Translations under genes and position numbers: made by a program | Part shown: positions 1-6,550 of the stretch, in pieces | Layout of the letters: every line of letters starts with the position of its first letter | How positions within the stretch are numbered: the first letter of the stretch is position 1 | The notes under the pieces: model-generated | The model's input: the letters and a program-made list of their open reading frames with translations, nothing else | The model's database searches: none | What the model was told of the DNA's origin: nothing | Source of the DNA: CAZCSH01 sp964501545 | Lineage (GTDB): Bacteria; Patescibacteriota; Minisyncoccia; Minisyncoccales; RBG-13-42-11 | Assembly: GCA_964501545.1 (NCBI GenBank) | Contig: CAZCSH010000018.1 | Location: 1 to 12,996 of the forward strand | Reading direction: 5' to 3' | Length of the DNA: 12,996 nt

Positions 1-7
1 TTCTGAA

Positions 8-40
8 AAGAAGTCCTTTTGTCGAAGGGCTTCTTATTTA
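8..40 (+). terminator. Probable terminator of a gene upstream of the window
   Basis: A 9-bp stem (positions 8-16 pairing with 27-35, one T-G wobble) with a 10-base loop is followed by a T-rich stretch (TATTTAT). This fits a rho-independent terminator of a gene ending before the window, although the T-tract is interrupted. Confidence 0.55.
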
Positions 41-95
41 TCTAAAACAATTGAGAAAATTGACAAATTGGACAATTATTTTATTGTGAAGATAG

Positions 96-123
96 TTGCC
101 AAAAAGGCAGGAGTGTGTATAAT
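96..123 (+). promoter_or_regulatory. Promoter of ftsZ
   Basis: TTGCCA (96-101) and a perfect TATAAT (118-123) are separated by 16 bases, with TG dinucleotides just upstream of the -10. Predicted initiation near 130 leaves a leader of only about 11 bases before the ATG at 141. AAGG at 129-132 is a weak Shine-Dalgarno candidate, about 8 bases from the start. A second TTGACA at 60-65 with a poor -10 (TATTGT, 82-87) could be an additional, weaker promoter. Confidence 0.7.
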
Positions 124-140
124 GAGCTAAGGTAAAACAT

Positions 141-1565
141 ATGGCAAAAAAAGCAAAAAGACAAGCTAAAAGAAAGGCAGTTCTCCATCGATTTGGCAGG
201 AGGCTAATTTCTTCTTCAGCAAAAGCCAGAGGTTTTGGTGGACTAGGTTCTAAGATTGAGAGAGAGCCAATTAAAAAAACCAGAATCAGGGTGATTGGTA
301 TTGGCGGTGGGGGAGGAGCTATTGTTTCTGAGATTGCTTCTCGCATACCGAGAGTTTCTTTCTTTGCAATAAACACTGACAGTCAGGCTTTAAAGATAGC
401 CAACCGAAAAGTGAGCCGTCTCCAAATTGGCCAGAACTTAACTCAAGGCTTGGGAACTGGCATGAACCCAGAGTTAGGTCAGGCAGCAGCCGAAGCGGAT
501 AAGGAAAAGATTAAAAAGGTTTTGGAGGGTCAGGATTTATGTATTCTGGTAGCTTGCCTGGGCGGGGGAACAGCTTCTGGTGCCCTGCCTGTTATTGCCA
601 AGCTCTCAAAGAAGGTGGGCAATATTACTTTTGGCATCTTTACCTTTCCTTTTGCTTTTGAAGGAGAAAAGAAAATGGAGATTGCCAAAGAATCTCTGGC
701 CCGGGCCAAAAACCATCTCAATGCCATAGCTCTGATTCCTAATGAAAGGGTTTTTCAGATTATTGACAAATCCACTCCCTTGAAGGAAGCTCTCTCTGTT
801 GTTAATAAAAACCTGACAGAAGGGTTGTCAGGCTTAATAGATACTATTTACAAACCAGGCTTAATAAACATTGACTTTGCTGATTTCAGAACAATTCTGG
901 AAGCTAGAGGAAGACTGGCCTTCTTAAACACAGTAGAAGTCCAGAGAAAGGAGGAAACAGCCAAAGACATGGTCAGCCAGGTTTTAACTTCTCCTCTTTA
1001 TCCTTATACAATTAAGGGAGCAAAAGGAGTTTTGTTTAATATCACAGGAGAAAAGAAGTTATCTCTGGCAGAAGTAAGCCAGATATCAAGAGCCATTTCC
1101 AGCTTGGTCAACCCAGCAGCTAAAATCATCTTTGGTATTTCCCAGAGCCCTCAATGCTTAAACAGTGTTAAAACCACACTTTTAGCTACAGGCTGTGGGA
1201 TGAAGCTCTTTCCTCCAAAACCGAGGAAGAAAGCAAGGAGAGCTATAAAGAAAGAACTAGAGGAGGAGCCAGTAGTGAAAAAGGAGATAAAAAAGCCAGT
1301 CAGAAAGAAACCAGTAGTAAAAAAAAGAAAGGCGGTAAAACCTAAAGCTAAAAAAAAGAGAAAGAAGAAAGTGGTGGTGAAGCCAAAAGCCCAGGTTTTA
1401 TTGCCGGCTGAGCAGGCAGCTGTTGTTACTGGTGGAGGAGGAAAAGTTAGAAAGAATGCCTTGCAGATTAAAAAAGAAGCAGAAGAGATTGAAAAGGAGA
1501 TGTTGGAAGAAGAAAAGCTTTGGGAGACGCCTGCTTTCTTAAGGAAGAAACCTGAGCAGGGATAA
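141..1565 (+). CDS. ftsZ: Cell division protein FtsZ, divergent, with basic N-terminal extension and Lys-rich linker
   Basis: Tubulin-like GTPase that polymerises at midcell to form the division ring. The GTPase core covers about residues 48-355: T1 loop GIGGGGGA (53-60), INTD (77-80), tubulin signature GGGTASG (141-147; the usual form is GGGTGTG) and the catalytic T7 loop NIDFAD (243-248), which completes the active site of the adjacent subunit. The T1 loop has Ala at residue 60 where bacterial FtsZ normally has Asn. About 45 basic residues precede the core. Residues about 359-440 are a Lys/Arg-rich, probably disordered linker, then a short charged helix (443-460), then TPAFLRKK (463-470), which matches the conserved C-terminal peptide that binds FtsA, SepF or ZipA. 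At 474 aa it is longer than the usual 350-400, mostly from linker and extension. It is apparently monocistronic, with its own promoter and terminator. The family call is secure; whether it is the only FtsZ of the cell cannot be seen. Confidence 0.93.
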   Translation: MAKKAKRQAKRKAVLHRFGRRLISSSAKARGFGGLGSKIEREPIKKTRIRVIGIGGGGGAIVSEIASRIPRVSFFAINTDSQALKIANRKVSRLQIGQNLTQGLGTGMNPELGQAAAEADKEKIKKVLEGQDLCILVACLGGGTASGALPVIAKLSKKVGNITFGIFTFPFAFEGEKKMEIAKESLARAKNHLNAIALIPNERVFQIIDKSTPLKEALSVVNKNLTEGLSGLIDTIYKPGLINIDFADFRTILEARGRLAFLNTVEVQRKEETAKDMVSQVLTSPLYPYTIKGAKGVLFNITGEKKLSLAEVSQISRAISSLVNPAAKIIFGISQSPQCLNSVKTTLLATGCGMKLFPPKPRKKARRAIKKELEEEPVVKKEIKKPVRKKPVVKKRKAVKPKAKKKRKKKVVVKPKAQVLLPAEQAAVVTGGGGKVRKNALQIKKEAEEIEKEMLEEEKLWETPAFLRKKPEQG

Positions 1566-1589
1566 GCCTGATTTTTTTGGTTAGGCAGC

Positions 1590-1611
1590 CCGGCTTTTAG
1601 CCGGTTTTTTT
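1590..1611 (+). terminator. Rho-independent terminator of ftsZ
   Basis: A 6-bp stem CCGGCT (1590-1595) / AGCCGG (1599-1604) with a 3-base loop is followed by seven T (1605-1611). It lies 24 bases after the ftsZ stop. Confidence 0.88.
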
Positions 1612-1624
1612 CTTGGTTTATTTG

Positions 1625-1633
1625 TGCTAATAT
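1625..1633 (+). promoter_or_regulatory. Extended -10 promoter of nnrD
   Basis: TGCTAATAT is an extended -10 (TGn plus TAATAT, 5 of 6). The -35 position falls in the T-tract of the ftsZ terminator and has no good hexamer, as is common for extended -10 promoters. Predicted initiation near 1640 gives a leader of about 27 bases without a Shine-Dalgarno sequence. Confidence 0.55.
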
Positions 1634-1666
1634 ATTCTAAAGGTCGGTCTTATTCTCTAAACAATT

Positions 1667-2530
1667 ATGATTGAAGTTTCAAAAACAATTCTAAAAGAGA
1701 TTTACAAGCCCAGACCAAGCCGTTCCAAAAAGTATGATTTTGGCTTGCTTTTGGTGATTGGGGGATCTGAGTTTTATTCAGGCTCTCCGGCTTTATCAGG
1801 CTTGGCTGGATTTCGTTCTGGAGTTGACATGGTAAGAGTCATTGCTCCCAAAAGAGCAGCTGACATAATTGCTTCTTTCTCTCCAAATTTAGCAGCTTAT
1901 CCTTGTAAAGGAGACTGGCTGACAAAAGAGCACTTGGCTACCTTGCTCTCAATGACCGAGTCGGCAAAAGCTGTTTCTAATAATAAAGCAGCAGTGGTTA
2001 TTGGAGGCGGTATGGGCAGGACAAAAGAAACTCAAGAAGTCATTCTGGAATATCTTTCCCAGACTTCCTTGCCTGTGGTAGTGGATGCAGATGCTATCCA
2101 CGCCTTAAAAGAAAACCCAGAGGTTATTTCTGGCAAGCCCTTCTTAATTACCCCTCATACTTATGAGTTCTTTATCCTGACCCAGAAAGAGGTTTATGAG
2201 CTTCCAGAAGAAGAAAAGATAAAGATGGTCGAAGAAGAAGCAGCGCGGTTGAAAACCACCATTTTGCTCAAAGGACCAACTGACATAGTTTCTGATGGCA
2301 AAGAAGTGGCTCTGGTCAAAGCAGGTTCTCCTTATATGACAGTAGGGGGTTGCGGTGACGCTCTAGCTGGTGTTTGCGGGGCTTTGATGGCCAGGGGAAT
2401 AGCCCCATTTTTGGCAGGTCAAGCTGGGGCTCTGATCAATGGCTTAGCTGGTGAATTAGCTGCTAAAAAGAAAAAGGAAGGGATGATGGCTACAGATTTG
2501 ATCGAGGCAATTCCTGAAGTTATCTCTTAG
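1667..2530 (+). CDS. nnrD: ADP/ATP-dependent NAD(P)H-hydrate dehydratase
   Basis: Repairs damaged NADHX/NADPHX by nucleotide-dependent dehydration. It belongs to the YjeF C-terminal / ribokinase-like fold. Visible motifs, in order: an N-terminal glycine segment VIGGSEFYSGSP near residues 30-41, GGGMG (equivalent of the family GPGLG), VVVDADA (conserved Asp pair), LITPH.YEF (equivalent of TPHPGE), LLKG and GGCGDALAG with the catalytic-type Asp at residue 231; the family usually reads G-T/S-G-D, here G-C-G-D. The length of 287 aa fits a stand-alone NnrD. The epimerase domain (NnrE), often fused or adjacent, is absent from this window. It is followed after 14 bases by trxB and probably shares its transcript. 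No Shine-Dalgarno precedes the ATG. Confidence 0.88.
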   Translation: MIEVSKTILKEIYKPRPSRSKKYDFGLLLVIGGSEFYSGSPALSGLAGFRSGVDMVRVIAPKRAADIIASFSPNLAAYPCKGDWLTKEHLATLLSMTESAKAVSNNKAAVVIGGGMGRTKETQEVILEYLSQTSLPVVVDADAIHALKENPEVISGKPFLITPHTYEFFILTQKEVYELPEEEKIKMVEEEAARLKTTILLKGPTDIVSDGKEVALVKAGSPYMTVGGCGDALAGVCGALMARGIAPFLAGQAGALINGLAGELAAKKKKEGMMATDLIEAIPEVIS

Positions 2531-2544
2531 TTTTTCTATTAAAT

Positions 2545-3459
2545 ATGATTTATGACCTCATTATTATTGGTGGTGGGCCAGCTGGCATTTCAGCTGCAAT
2601 TTACGCTGCTAGGCAAAGGCTGAGAATTCTTTTAATAACCAAAGACTTTACTGGGCAATTAGGCAGAAAAGCCATTGCTATTGAAAATTATCTTGGCTTT
2701 GAGAAGGTTTCGGGTCTGAACCTTATTAAGAAGTTTGAAAATCATTTGAAAAGGTACAAGGTAGAGATTCTTCGGGACAAAGTTAGAAAGGTGAGAAAAA
2801 CAAAGGAGATTTTTTTCGTTTTGACAGCTAATAAAAAAACCTTTCAGGCAAAAACTGTAATTGTTGCTTCTGGCGCTGACCCTCGTCCTCTGGAGGTACC
2901 AGGTGAAAAAGAATTTATTGGAAGGGGAGTGAGCTATTGTACCAGTTGCGATGCCCCTGTTTTCAAAGATAAGGCTGTAGCTGTTATTGGTGGGGGGAAC
3001 TCTGCTTTTGAGGCAGCCATTGCTTTAAACAAATGGGCAAAGAAGATATATATCTTGGAATATGGAGACAAGGTAGTAGCCGATAAAGAAAATCAAGAAG
3101 CGGTCAAGAAGATAAAGAAGATTGAATTAATTCTCCGGGCTAATTTAAAAGAGATAAAAGGAGATAAATTTGTTAAGTCAGTTATTTACCAGGACAGAAA
3201 AACCAAAACAGATAAAACCCTATCTGTTGAAGGGGTTTTTGTTGAAATTGGTTCCCAGCCGGCTACCTCTTTTGTCAAAGGGATGGTTGATTTTAATGGC
3301 AGGGACGAAATCATTGTTAATGCCAAGACAGGAGAAACCTCAACTCCCGGCCTTTTCACTGCTGGAGACGTGGATGACAACCCTTACAAACAAATTGTTG
3401 TTGCAGCAGGTGAGGGAGCCAAAGCTGCTTTATCAGTTTTTAAATATCTTCAAAAATGA
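2545..3459 (+). CDS. trxB: Thioredoxin reductase-like flavoprotein
   Basis: Low-molecular-weight thioredoxin reductase fold: it passes electrons through FAD to a redox-active disulfide and on to thioredoxin or glutaredoxin-like partners. Seen: N-terminal FAD Rossmann motif GGGPAG (residues 9-14), redox pair C132-T-S-C135 (the family CxxC, followed by DAP), second dinucleotide motif GGGNSA and C-terminal FAD motif TPGLFTAGD. The length of 304 aa is typical. Odd point: the HRRxxxR motif that grips the 2'-phosphate of NADPH in classical TrxB is missing. The equivalent stretch reads ILEYGDKVVADK, with a Glu at the end of the strand, so NADPH use is doubtful; NADH or another donor is possible. No thioredoxin gene is in the window; the glutaredoxin-like protein at 10781 is a candidate partner. 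The stop overlaps the next start (ATGA). Confidence 0.9.
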   Translation: MIYDLIIIGGGPAGISAAIYAARQRLRILLITKDFTGQLGRKAIAIENYLGFEKVSGLNLIKKFENHLKRYKVEILRDKVRKVRKTKEIFFVLTANKKTFQAKTVIVASGADPRPLEVPGEKEFIGRGVSYCTSCDAPVFKDKAVAVIGGGNSAFEAAIALNKWAKKIYILEYGDKVVADKENQEAVKKIKKIELILRANLKEIKGDKFVKSVIYQDRKTKTDKTLSVEGVFVEIGSQPATSFVKGMVDFNGRDEIIVNAKTGETSTPGLFTAGDVDDNPYKQIVVAAGEGAKAALSVFKYLQK

Positions 3460-4190
3460 CTTTTTCTTTAACAGGCCTATCTTATTTGGCAGCCTTCTTT
3501 CCCCTTAGTTTATTAACCTATCGTTTTTTTCAATACCAGGTGAGAGAAAAAACAGCAGTCTCTAAGGCTTGGTTTTATTTCTGCTTTATTCTCAGCCTCT
3601 TTATTTTCATTACAGCAGTCAGCGGATTGTTCTTTAGCCAAAATCCTTTTGTTTTAAAACTGACGGTGGTTATTTCCACTTTTTTGCAGGGTTTGGCTTC
3701 AGCTGTTTTAGCTTATATTATAATTCATCTAAGACTATCTCAATTTTCTCCTAAAGCTGGCTTTTGGTTGGTTTTTATTTTGAGCCTGGGGACAGTAATA
3801 GCAACAATTGTTTTTCCTTTCCAGCCTTTTCTTGAAGAAGATTTGTCAATAAACTGGGATATTTCTTCAATTGCTGGAGTCCTTCGAGCCATTGTCTTTT
3901 TTGCTTGTTGGTTGCCAGCCGCAGTCATTATTGGAGAAGAATATAAATTCTCTGATAATCGCCAGGTAAAAGACAGAGCTCTTGGTTTAGGAATGGTTTT
4001 ATTCGCTGGTTTTTTGGTTGGCTTTCTTGATTTTTTTCTGGAGAGACTTTTAAAACTGGGAACCTTAAGCAGTGAAATTTCTTTAATCGCAACCAGTATT
4101 TTATTGGTTGCTATTCTCTGTTTCGGCCAAAAACCTCTTCCTTCAAAAGAAGCCTATAAACCGCCTTCTTATCCTAAAATTAAATGGTAA
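3456..4190 (+). CDS. Membrane protein of unknown function with about seven transmembrane helices
   Basis: I do not recognise this family. The 244-residue product has about seven hydrophobic segments (roughly residues 6-23, 39-61, 66-92, 101-122, 136-159, 175-195 and 207-224), short polar loops, and a hydrophilic tail of about 20 residues rich in Pro, Lys and Tyr. There is no obvious signal peptide, Cys pair or catalytic motif. It starts inside the trxB stop (ATGA) and its own stop overlaps the enolase start by 7 bases, so it is translated as part of the trxB-eno unit. The tight coupling proves that it is real but does not define its role. Confidence 0.85.
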   Translation: MTFSLTGLSYLAAFFPLSLLTYRFFQYQVREKTAVSKAWFYFCFILSLFIFITAVSGLFFSQNPFVLKLTVVISTFLQGLASAVLAYIIIHLRLSQFSPKAGFWLVFILSLGTVIATIVFPFQPFLEEDLSINWDISSIAGVLRAIVFFACWLPAAVIIGEEYKFSDNRQVKDRALGLGMVLFAGFLVGFLDFFLERLLKLGTLSSEISLIATSILLVAILCFGQKPLPSKEAYKPPSYPKIKW

Positions 4191-5313
4191 AAATTATCAA
4201 ACTTAAGGCCAAAGCAATAAAAGACTCAGGAGGCAAACTAACACCTGAGGTTGTATTGGAAACAGGAACAGGGAAAACAAAAGCTTCTGTTCCTTCTGGT
4301 GTTTCCAAAGGGAAATATGAGGCAGTAGAAAAAGAAGCAAAGAAAGCCGTAAAGAATGTTAATGAAATCATTGAGCCCAAATTAAAAGGGAAAGATGTTT
4401 TTCAGCAAGAAAAGATAGATAAGTTTTTAATAAAACTTGACGGGACAAAGAACAAATCTCGTTTAGGAGCTAATGCTCTTTTGGCAGTTTCCATTGCAGT
4501 CTTGAGAGCTGGAGCTAAAGCTAAGAAGGTTCCTTTGTGGAAATATATTTCTCAAATTGCCAAAACTAAGCCGGGCTTAGTTTCGCCTGCTGTTTTAATG
4601 ATAGAGGGAGGAAAGCACAGCAAAGCGGGTTTGCCCTTTCAAGAGTTTATGTTAATCCCAGAAGGGAAAACATTTAAGGAGAAACTTGGAAGAGGAATTA
4701 AGATTTATCAAAGGCTGGGAAGGATGCTAAAGAAGAAATATGGCAGAGCTGGCCTGGTCAAGGGAGCAGAGGGAGCGTTTACTCCGCCCTTAAAAGAAAT
4801 TAAGAAGGTCCTTGACCTGTTGATGCTGGCGAGGGGGAAAGATAAGGCTAAAATAATAATTGACGCTGCTGCCTCTTATTTAAGAAACAGACCAAGGCCA
4901 GAATACTATCTTGGCCTGGCTAAAGAATATCCTATTTTAGCGATAGAAGATCCTTTTTCTGAAAAAGACTGGTCGGCCTGGAAAGCCTTAAACTCAAAGC
5001 TGTTAATAATTGGTGATGACCTGACTGTTACCAACCCAGAAAGAATAAGACTAGCTGAAAGAAGAAAGGCTTGTAAAGGGGTGATTATTAAGCCCAATCA
5101 AATAGGCACCTTTACTGAAACAATTCTGGCTGCCAGACTAGCTAAGTCTTATGGCTGGAAAGTTATGGTTTCCCACAGAGCAGGGGAGACAAAAGATGAT
5201 TTTATAGCTGACCTGGCTGTTGGCCTGGGAGCAGATTATATTAAAGCTGGCGCTCCCAGCAGGCCTGAGAGAATGGTAAAATATAAGAGGCTCTTAGAGA
5301 TAGAAAGAGAAAT
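4184..5313 (+). CDS. eno: Enolase (3' end lost in a scaffold gap)
   Basis: Interconverts 2-phosphoglycerate and phosphoenolpyruvate in glycolysis. 376 residues are visible, ending in KYKRLLEIERE, which is normally followed by only some 20-40 residues. Catalytic and metal residues are present, by comparison with E. coli enolase: E154 in FQEFM (Glu168), E196 in GAEGAF (Glu209), Mg ligands D227 (IIIDAAAS), E255 (IEDPF) and D278 (IGDDL), catalytic base K303 (IIKPNQIG), H331 (SHRAGE) and K354 (YIKAG). The N-terminal lid is divergent: SGVSKG where most enolases have SGASTG. The apparent stop just after the gap is an artefact of the nominal gap length and belongs to another reading frame. The gene overlaps the membrane-protein gene by 7 bases. 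Confidence 0.95.
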
Positions 5314-5413
5314 NNNNNNNNNNNNNNNNNNNNNNNNNNNNNNNNNNNNNNNNNNNNNNNNNNNNNNNNNNNNNNNNNNNNNNNNNNNNNNNNNNNNNNN
5401 NNNNNNNNNNNNN
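5314..5413. other. Scaffold gap (100 N)
   Basis: Exactly 100 N, a nominal placeholder. Enolase is on the left and the last 41 residues of a phosphoglycerate mutase on the right, so the true missing sequence should hold about 20-40 enolase codons and about 190-210 mutase codons, several times the placeholder length. Confidence 0.95.
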
Positions 5414-5541
5414 GGGCGATAATAAAACATGTTGAGAAGATAACTGACCAAGACATTATCAACCTTGAACTGCCCTACGGGGGGATAATAGTCTATGAGT
5501 TTGATGAGAAGTTAAACCTAAGGAAAAAAGAGATGCTCTAG
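5414..5541 (+). CDS. gpmA: C-terminal fragment of 2,3-bisphosphoglycerate-dependent phosphoglycerate mutase
   Basis: The frame starting at 5416 encodes 41 residues to a TAG at 5539-5541. It begins AIIKHVEKITDQDI and continues LELPYG...VYEFDEKL. This matches the end of the histidine-phosphatase-type mutase, where the family reads R-A-L-V-K-H-L-x-x-I-S-D-x-D-I and then L-x-I-P-T-G-x-P-L-V-Y-E-L-D. Even the two bases before the first codon (GG) fit the Arg that usually precedes. The enzyme interconverts 3- and 2-phosphoglycerate, the step before enolase. The catalytic RHG region lies in the gap. The next promoter element starts 3 bases after the stop. Confidence 0.82.
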
Positions 5542-5544
5542 AGC

Positions 5545-5572
5545 TTGACATAAGTTTATCTTAAGGTAAACT
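5545..5572 (+). promoter_or_regulatory. Promoter of the toxin-antitoxin pair
   Basis: A perfect TTGACA (5545-5550) and TAAACT (5567-5572, 4 of 6) are 16 bases apart. Predicted initiation near 5579 is only about two bases before the antitoxin ATG at 5581, so the message would be leaderless or nearly so. Confidence 0.65.
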
Positions 5573-5574
5573 TA
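5551..5574 (+). promoter_or_regulatory. Palindromic operator inside the toxin-antitoxin promoter
   Basis: TAAGTTTA (5551-5558) and TAAACTTA (5567-5574) are perfect reverse complements, and the spacer contains a co-centred CTTAAG (5560-5565). The 24 bases thus form a palindrome with one mismatched pair. It fills the -35/-10 spacer and covers the -10, which is where a Phd/YefM antitoxin dimer would bind for autorepression. Function is inferred from position and family. Confidence 0.7.
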
Positions 5575-5580
5575 AAGTGT

Positions 5581-5796
5581 ATGGAAAATATAGTTGGTTT
5601 AAAAGAGTTAAGGCAAAATATAGACAAATATATTGCCGAAGTAAAGAAAGGCAAAAGCCTTATTGTTTTTAGGCGCTCAAAACCTCTCTTTCGTCTTGTT
5701 CCTCCCGAGAAAGAAGAAGATTGGGAAGAGGTAGTTGATTTTACTAAAATTCGCAAAGGAGGAGTTTCTCTTAAAGAACTTCTTTCTCGCCTTTGA
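5581..5796 (+). CDS. Phd/YefM-family antitoxin
   Basis: Small (71 aa) type II antitoxin. The N-terminal part (about residues 1-45) has the Phd/YefM layout: a VGLKELRQNIDKYI helix, a KKGKSLIVFRRSKP beta-hairpin and LFRLVPP, which forms the DNA-binding dimer. The acidic segment EKEEDWEEVVDF and the last about 20 residues form the toxin-binding tail. It precedes the RelE-like toxin by 6 bases, the usual antitoxin-first order. It probably represses its own promoter through the palindrome just upstream. The start at 5581 is the first ATG after the promoter and matches the family N-terminus. Confidence 0.85.
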   Translation: MENIVGLKELRQNIDKYIAEVKKGKSLIVFRRSKPLFRLVPPEKEEDWEEVVDFTKIRKGGVSLKELLSRL

Positions 5797-5802
5797 TTTT
5801 TT

Positions 5803-6048
5803 ATGGATAAAATCGAAAAGGCGTTACAAAGACTTACTAAAAAAGAACGAGAAAGAATAAAAAATATTTTAGAGAGAATTAGCCAGGGGAAGCTTGAAGG
5901 ATTGCACCCGAGAAAATTAAAAGGACGTAATGATATTTTCCGCGTCCGTAAGGGGAATCTCCGTGTTATTTATCTCCAGAGAGGTGATGAACCTATCATA
6001 TTGGCCATTGAGAGGAGAGCAGAAAAAACATACAGACATTTTAGTTAA
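5803..6048 (+). CDS. RelE/ParE-superfamily toxin
   Basis: 81 aa, in the size range of the family. Two N-terminal helices (IEKALQRLTKKERERIKNILERI) lead into HPRKLKG, a beta-sheet with IFRVRKGNLRVIY, and the C-terminal strand ILAIERRAEKTYRHF. This is the RelE-like mRNA interferase arrangement: KLKG, R-x-R, R-V-I-Y and terminal basic and Tyr residues. The first beta-strand common in RelE proteins is short or absent. Members cleave mRNA on the ribosome, or in the ParE branch act on gyrase; the sequence resembles the interferase branch more, but target choice is uncertain. A run of six T, and no Shine-Dalgarno, separates it from the antitoxin. Confidence 0.82.
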   Translation: MDKIEKALQRLTKKERERIKNILERISQGKLEGLHPRKLKGRNDIFRVRKGNLRVIYLQRGDEPIILAIERRAEKTYRHFS

Positions 6049-6065
6049 AGAAATCGGATAGGGGC

Positions 6066-6093
6066 TTGACAGGGTTTTTTGATCTGCTAAAAT
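6066..6093 (+). promoter_or_regulatory. Promoter of the isc operon
   Basis: TTGACA (6066-6071), a 16-base spacer and an extended -10 TGCTAAAAT (6085-6093; TAAAAT is 5 of 6) make the strongest promoter in the window. Predicted initiation is near 6100, leaving a leader of about 43 bases to iscR. A weaker extended -10-like sequence, TGCTGAATT, lies at 6125-6133. Confidence 0.78.
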
Positions 6094-6118
6094 AAAACCG
6101 ACGAAATTAGTCGGTTTT
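6094..6118 (+). promoter_or_regulatory. Probable IscR-type operator (also terminator-like hairpin)
   Basis: A perfect 9-bp inverted repeat, AAAACCGAC (6094-6102) / GTCGGTTTT (6110-6118), with a 7-base centre GAAATTA. Against the published E. coli IscR type-1 consensus (YYGACTRWWWYAGTCRR core) the 17-base core here differs at one position. It lies on the predicted start site directly before an iscR gene, so autorepression is likely. The T-run after the right arm means it could also terminate read-through from the toxin-antitoxin pair. Confidence 0.75.
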
Positions 6119-6142
6119 TACTTGTGCTGAATTTATTGAAGT

Positions 6143-6550
6143 ATGTTCAGGATTTCTACCAAATCGCAATACGGGCTGAGGTTAATGATTTTTTTGGCAG
6201 AGCGCCACAAAGAAGTTATCCCTTTAAAACAAATAGCCAAAAAAGAGGGACTTTCTTTTGATTATCTGGAAAAGATAGCGGGCCGGCTTGAGAAAGCCAA
6301 ATTACTAAAGGCAAAAAGGGGAGTCCGGGGAGGCTACTTTTTAGCCAAAACTCCCAGCCGCATTAAAACAGCTGAGATTATTGAGGCTTTAGAAGGGAAA
6401 ACAGGCTTGGTTAAATGCATAGCAGGGGGCAGGGAATATCATTGCCCCCTGTTCAGAAAGTGTTTGGCAAAAAATCTCTGGCAGAAGATTCAAAGGTCGC
6501 TCAATAGCGTTTTAAACTCAGTCAGCTTAGCTGATTTAATAGGTCGATGA
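6143..6550 (+). CDS. iscR: Rrf2-family Fe-S cluster regulator IscR
   Basis: 135 aa. The N-terminal winged helix-turn-helix covers about residues 1-70: STKSQYGLRLMIFLA, then the recognition region SFDYLEKIAGRLEKAKLL and the wing RGVRGGYFLAK. Three cysteines, C92, C101 and C107, occupy the [2Fe-2S] ligand positions (E. coli IscR uses C92, C98 and C104). In the cluster-bound state IscR represses its own operon; loss of the cluster derepresses it. The palindrome just upstream fits that model. The stop overlaps the iscS start (ATGA), so the genes are co-translated. Confidence 0.92.
   Translation: MFRISTKSQYGLRLMIFLAERHKEVIPLKQIAKKEGLSFDYLEKIAGRLEKAKLLKAKRGVRGGYFLAKTPSRIKTAEIIEALEGKTGLVKCIAGGREYHCPLFRKCLAKNLWQKIQRSLNSVLNSVSLADLIGR

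Noticed and set aside
46..80. Repeated AATTG motifs before ftsZ as a regulator site
   Set aside because: The four AATTG occurrences are irregularly spaced in A/T-rich sequence and form no convincing dyad.
3170..3508. 112-residue frame overlapping trxB
   Set aside because: It is out of frame inside trxB, which has clear motifs to its end; no family resemblance.
5236..5462. Minus-strand open frames across gap 1
   Set aside because: They consist largely of unknown residues from the N run and are opposite clear enolase and mutase coding.
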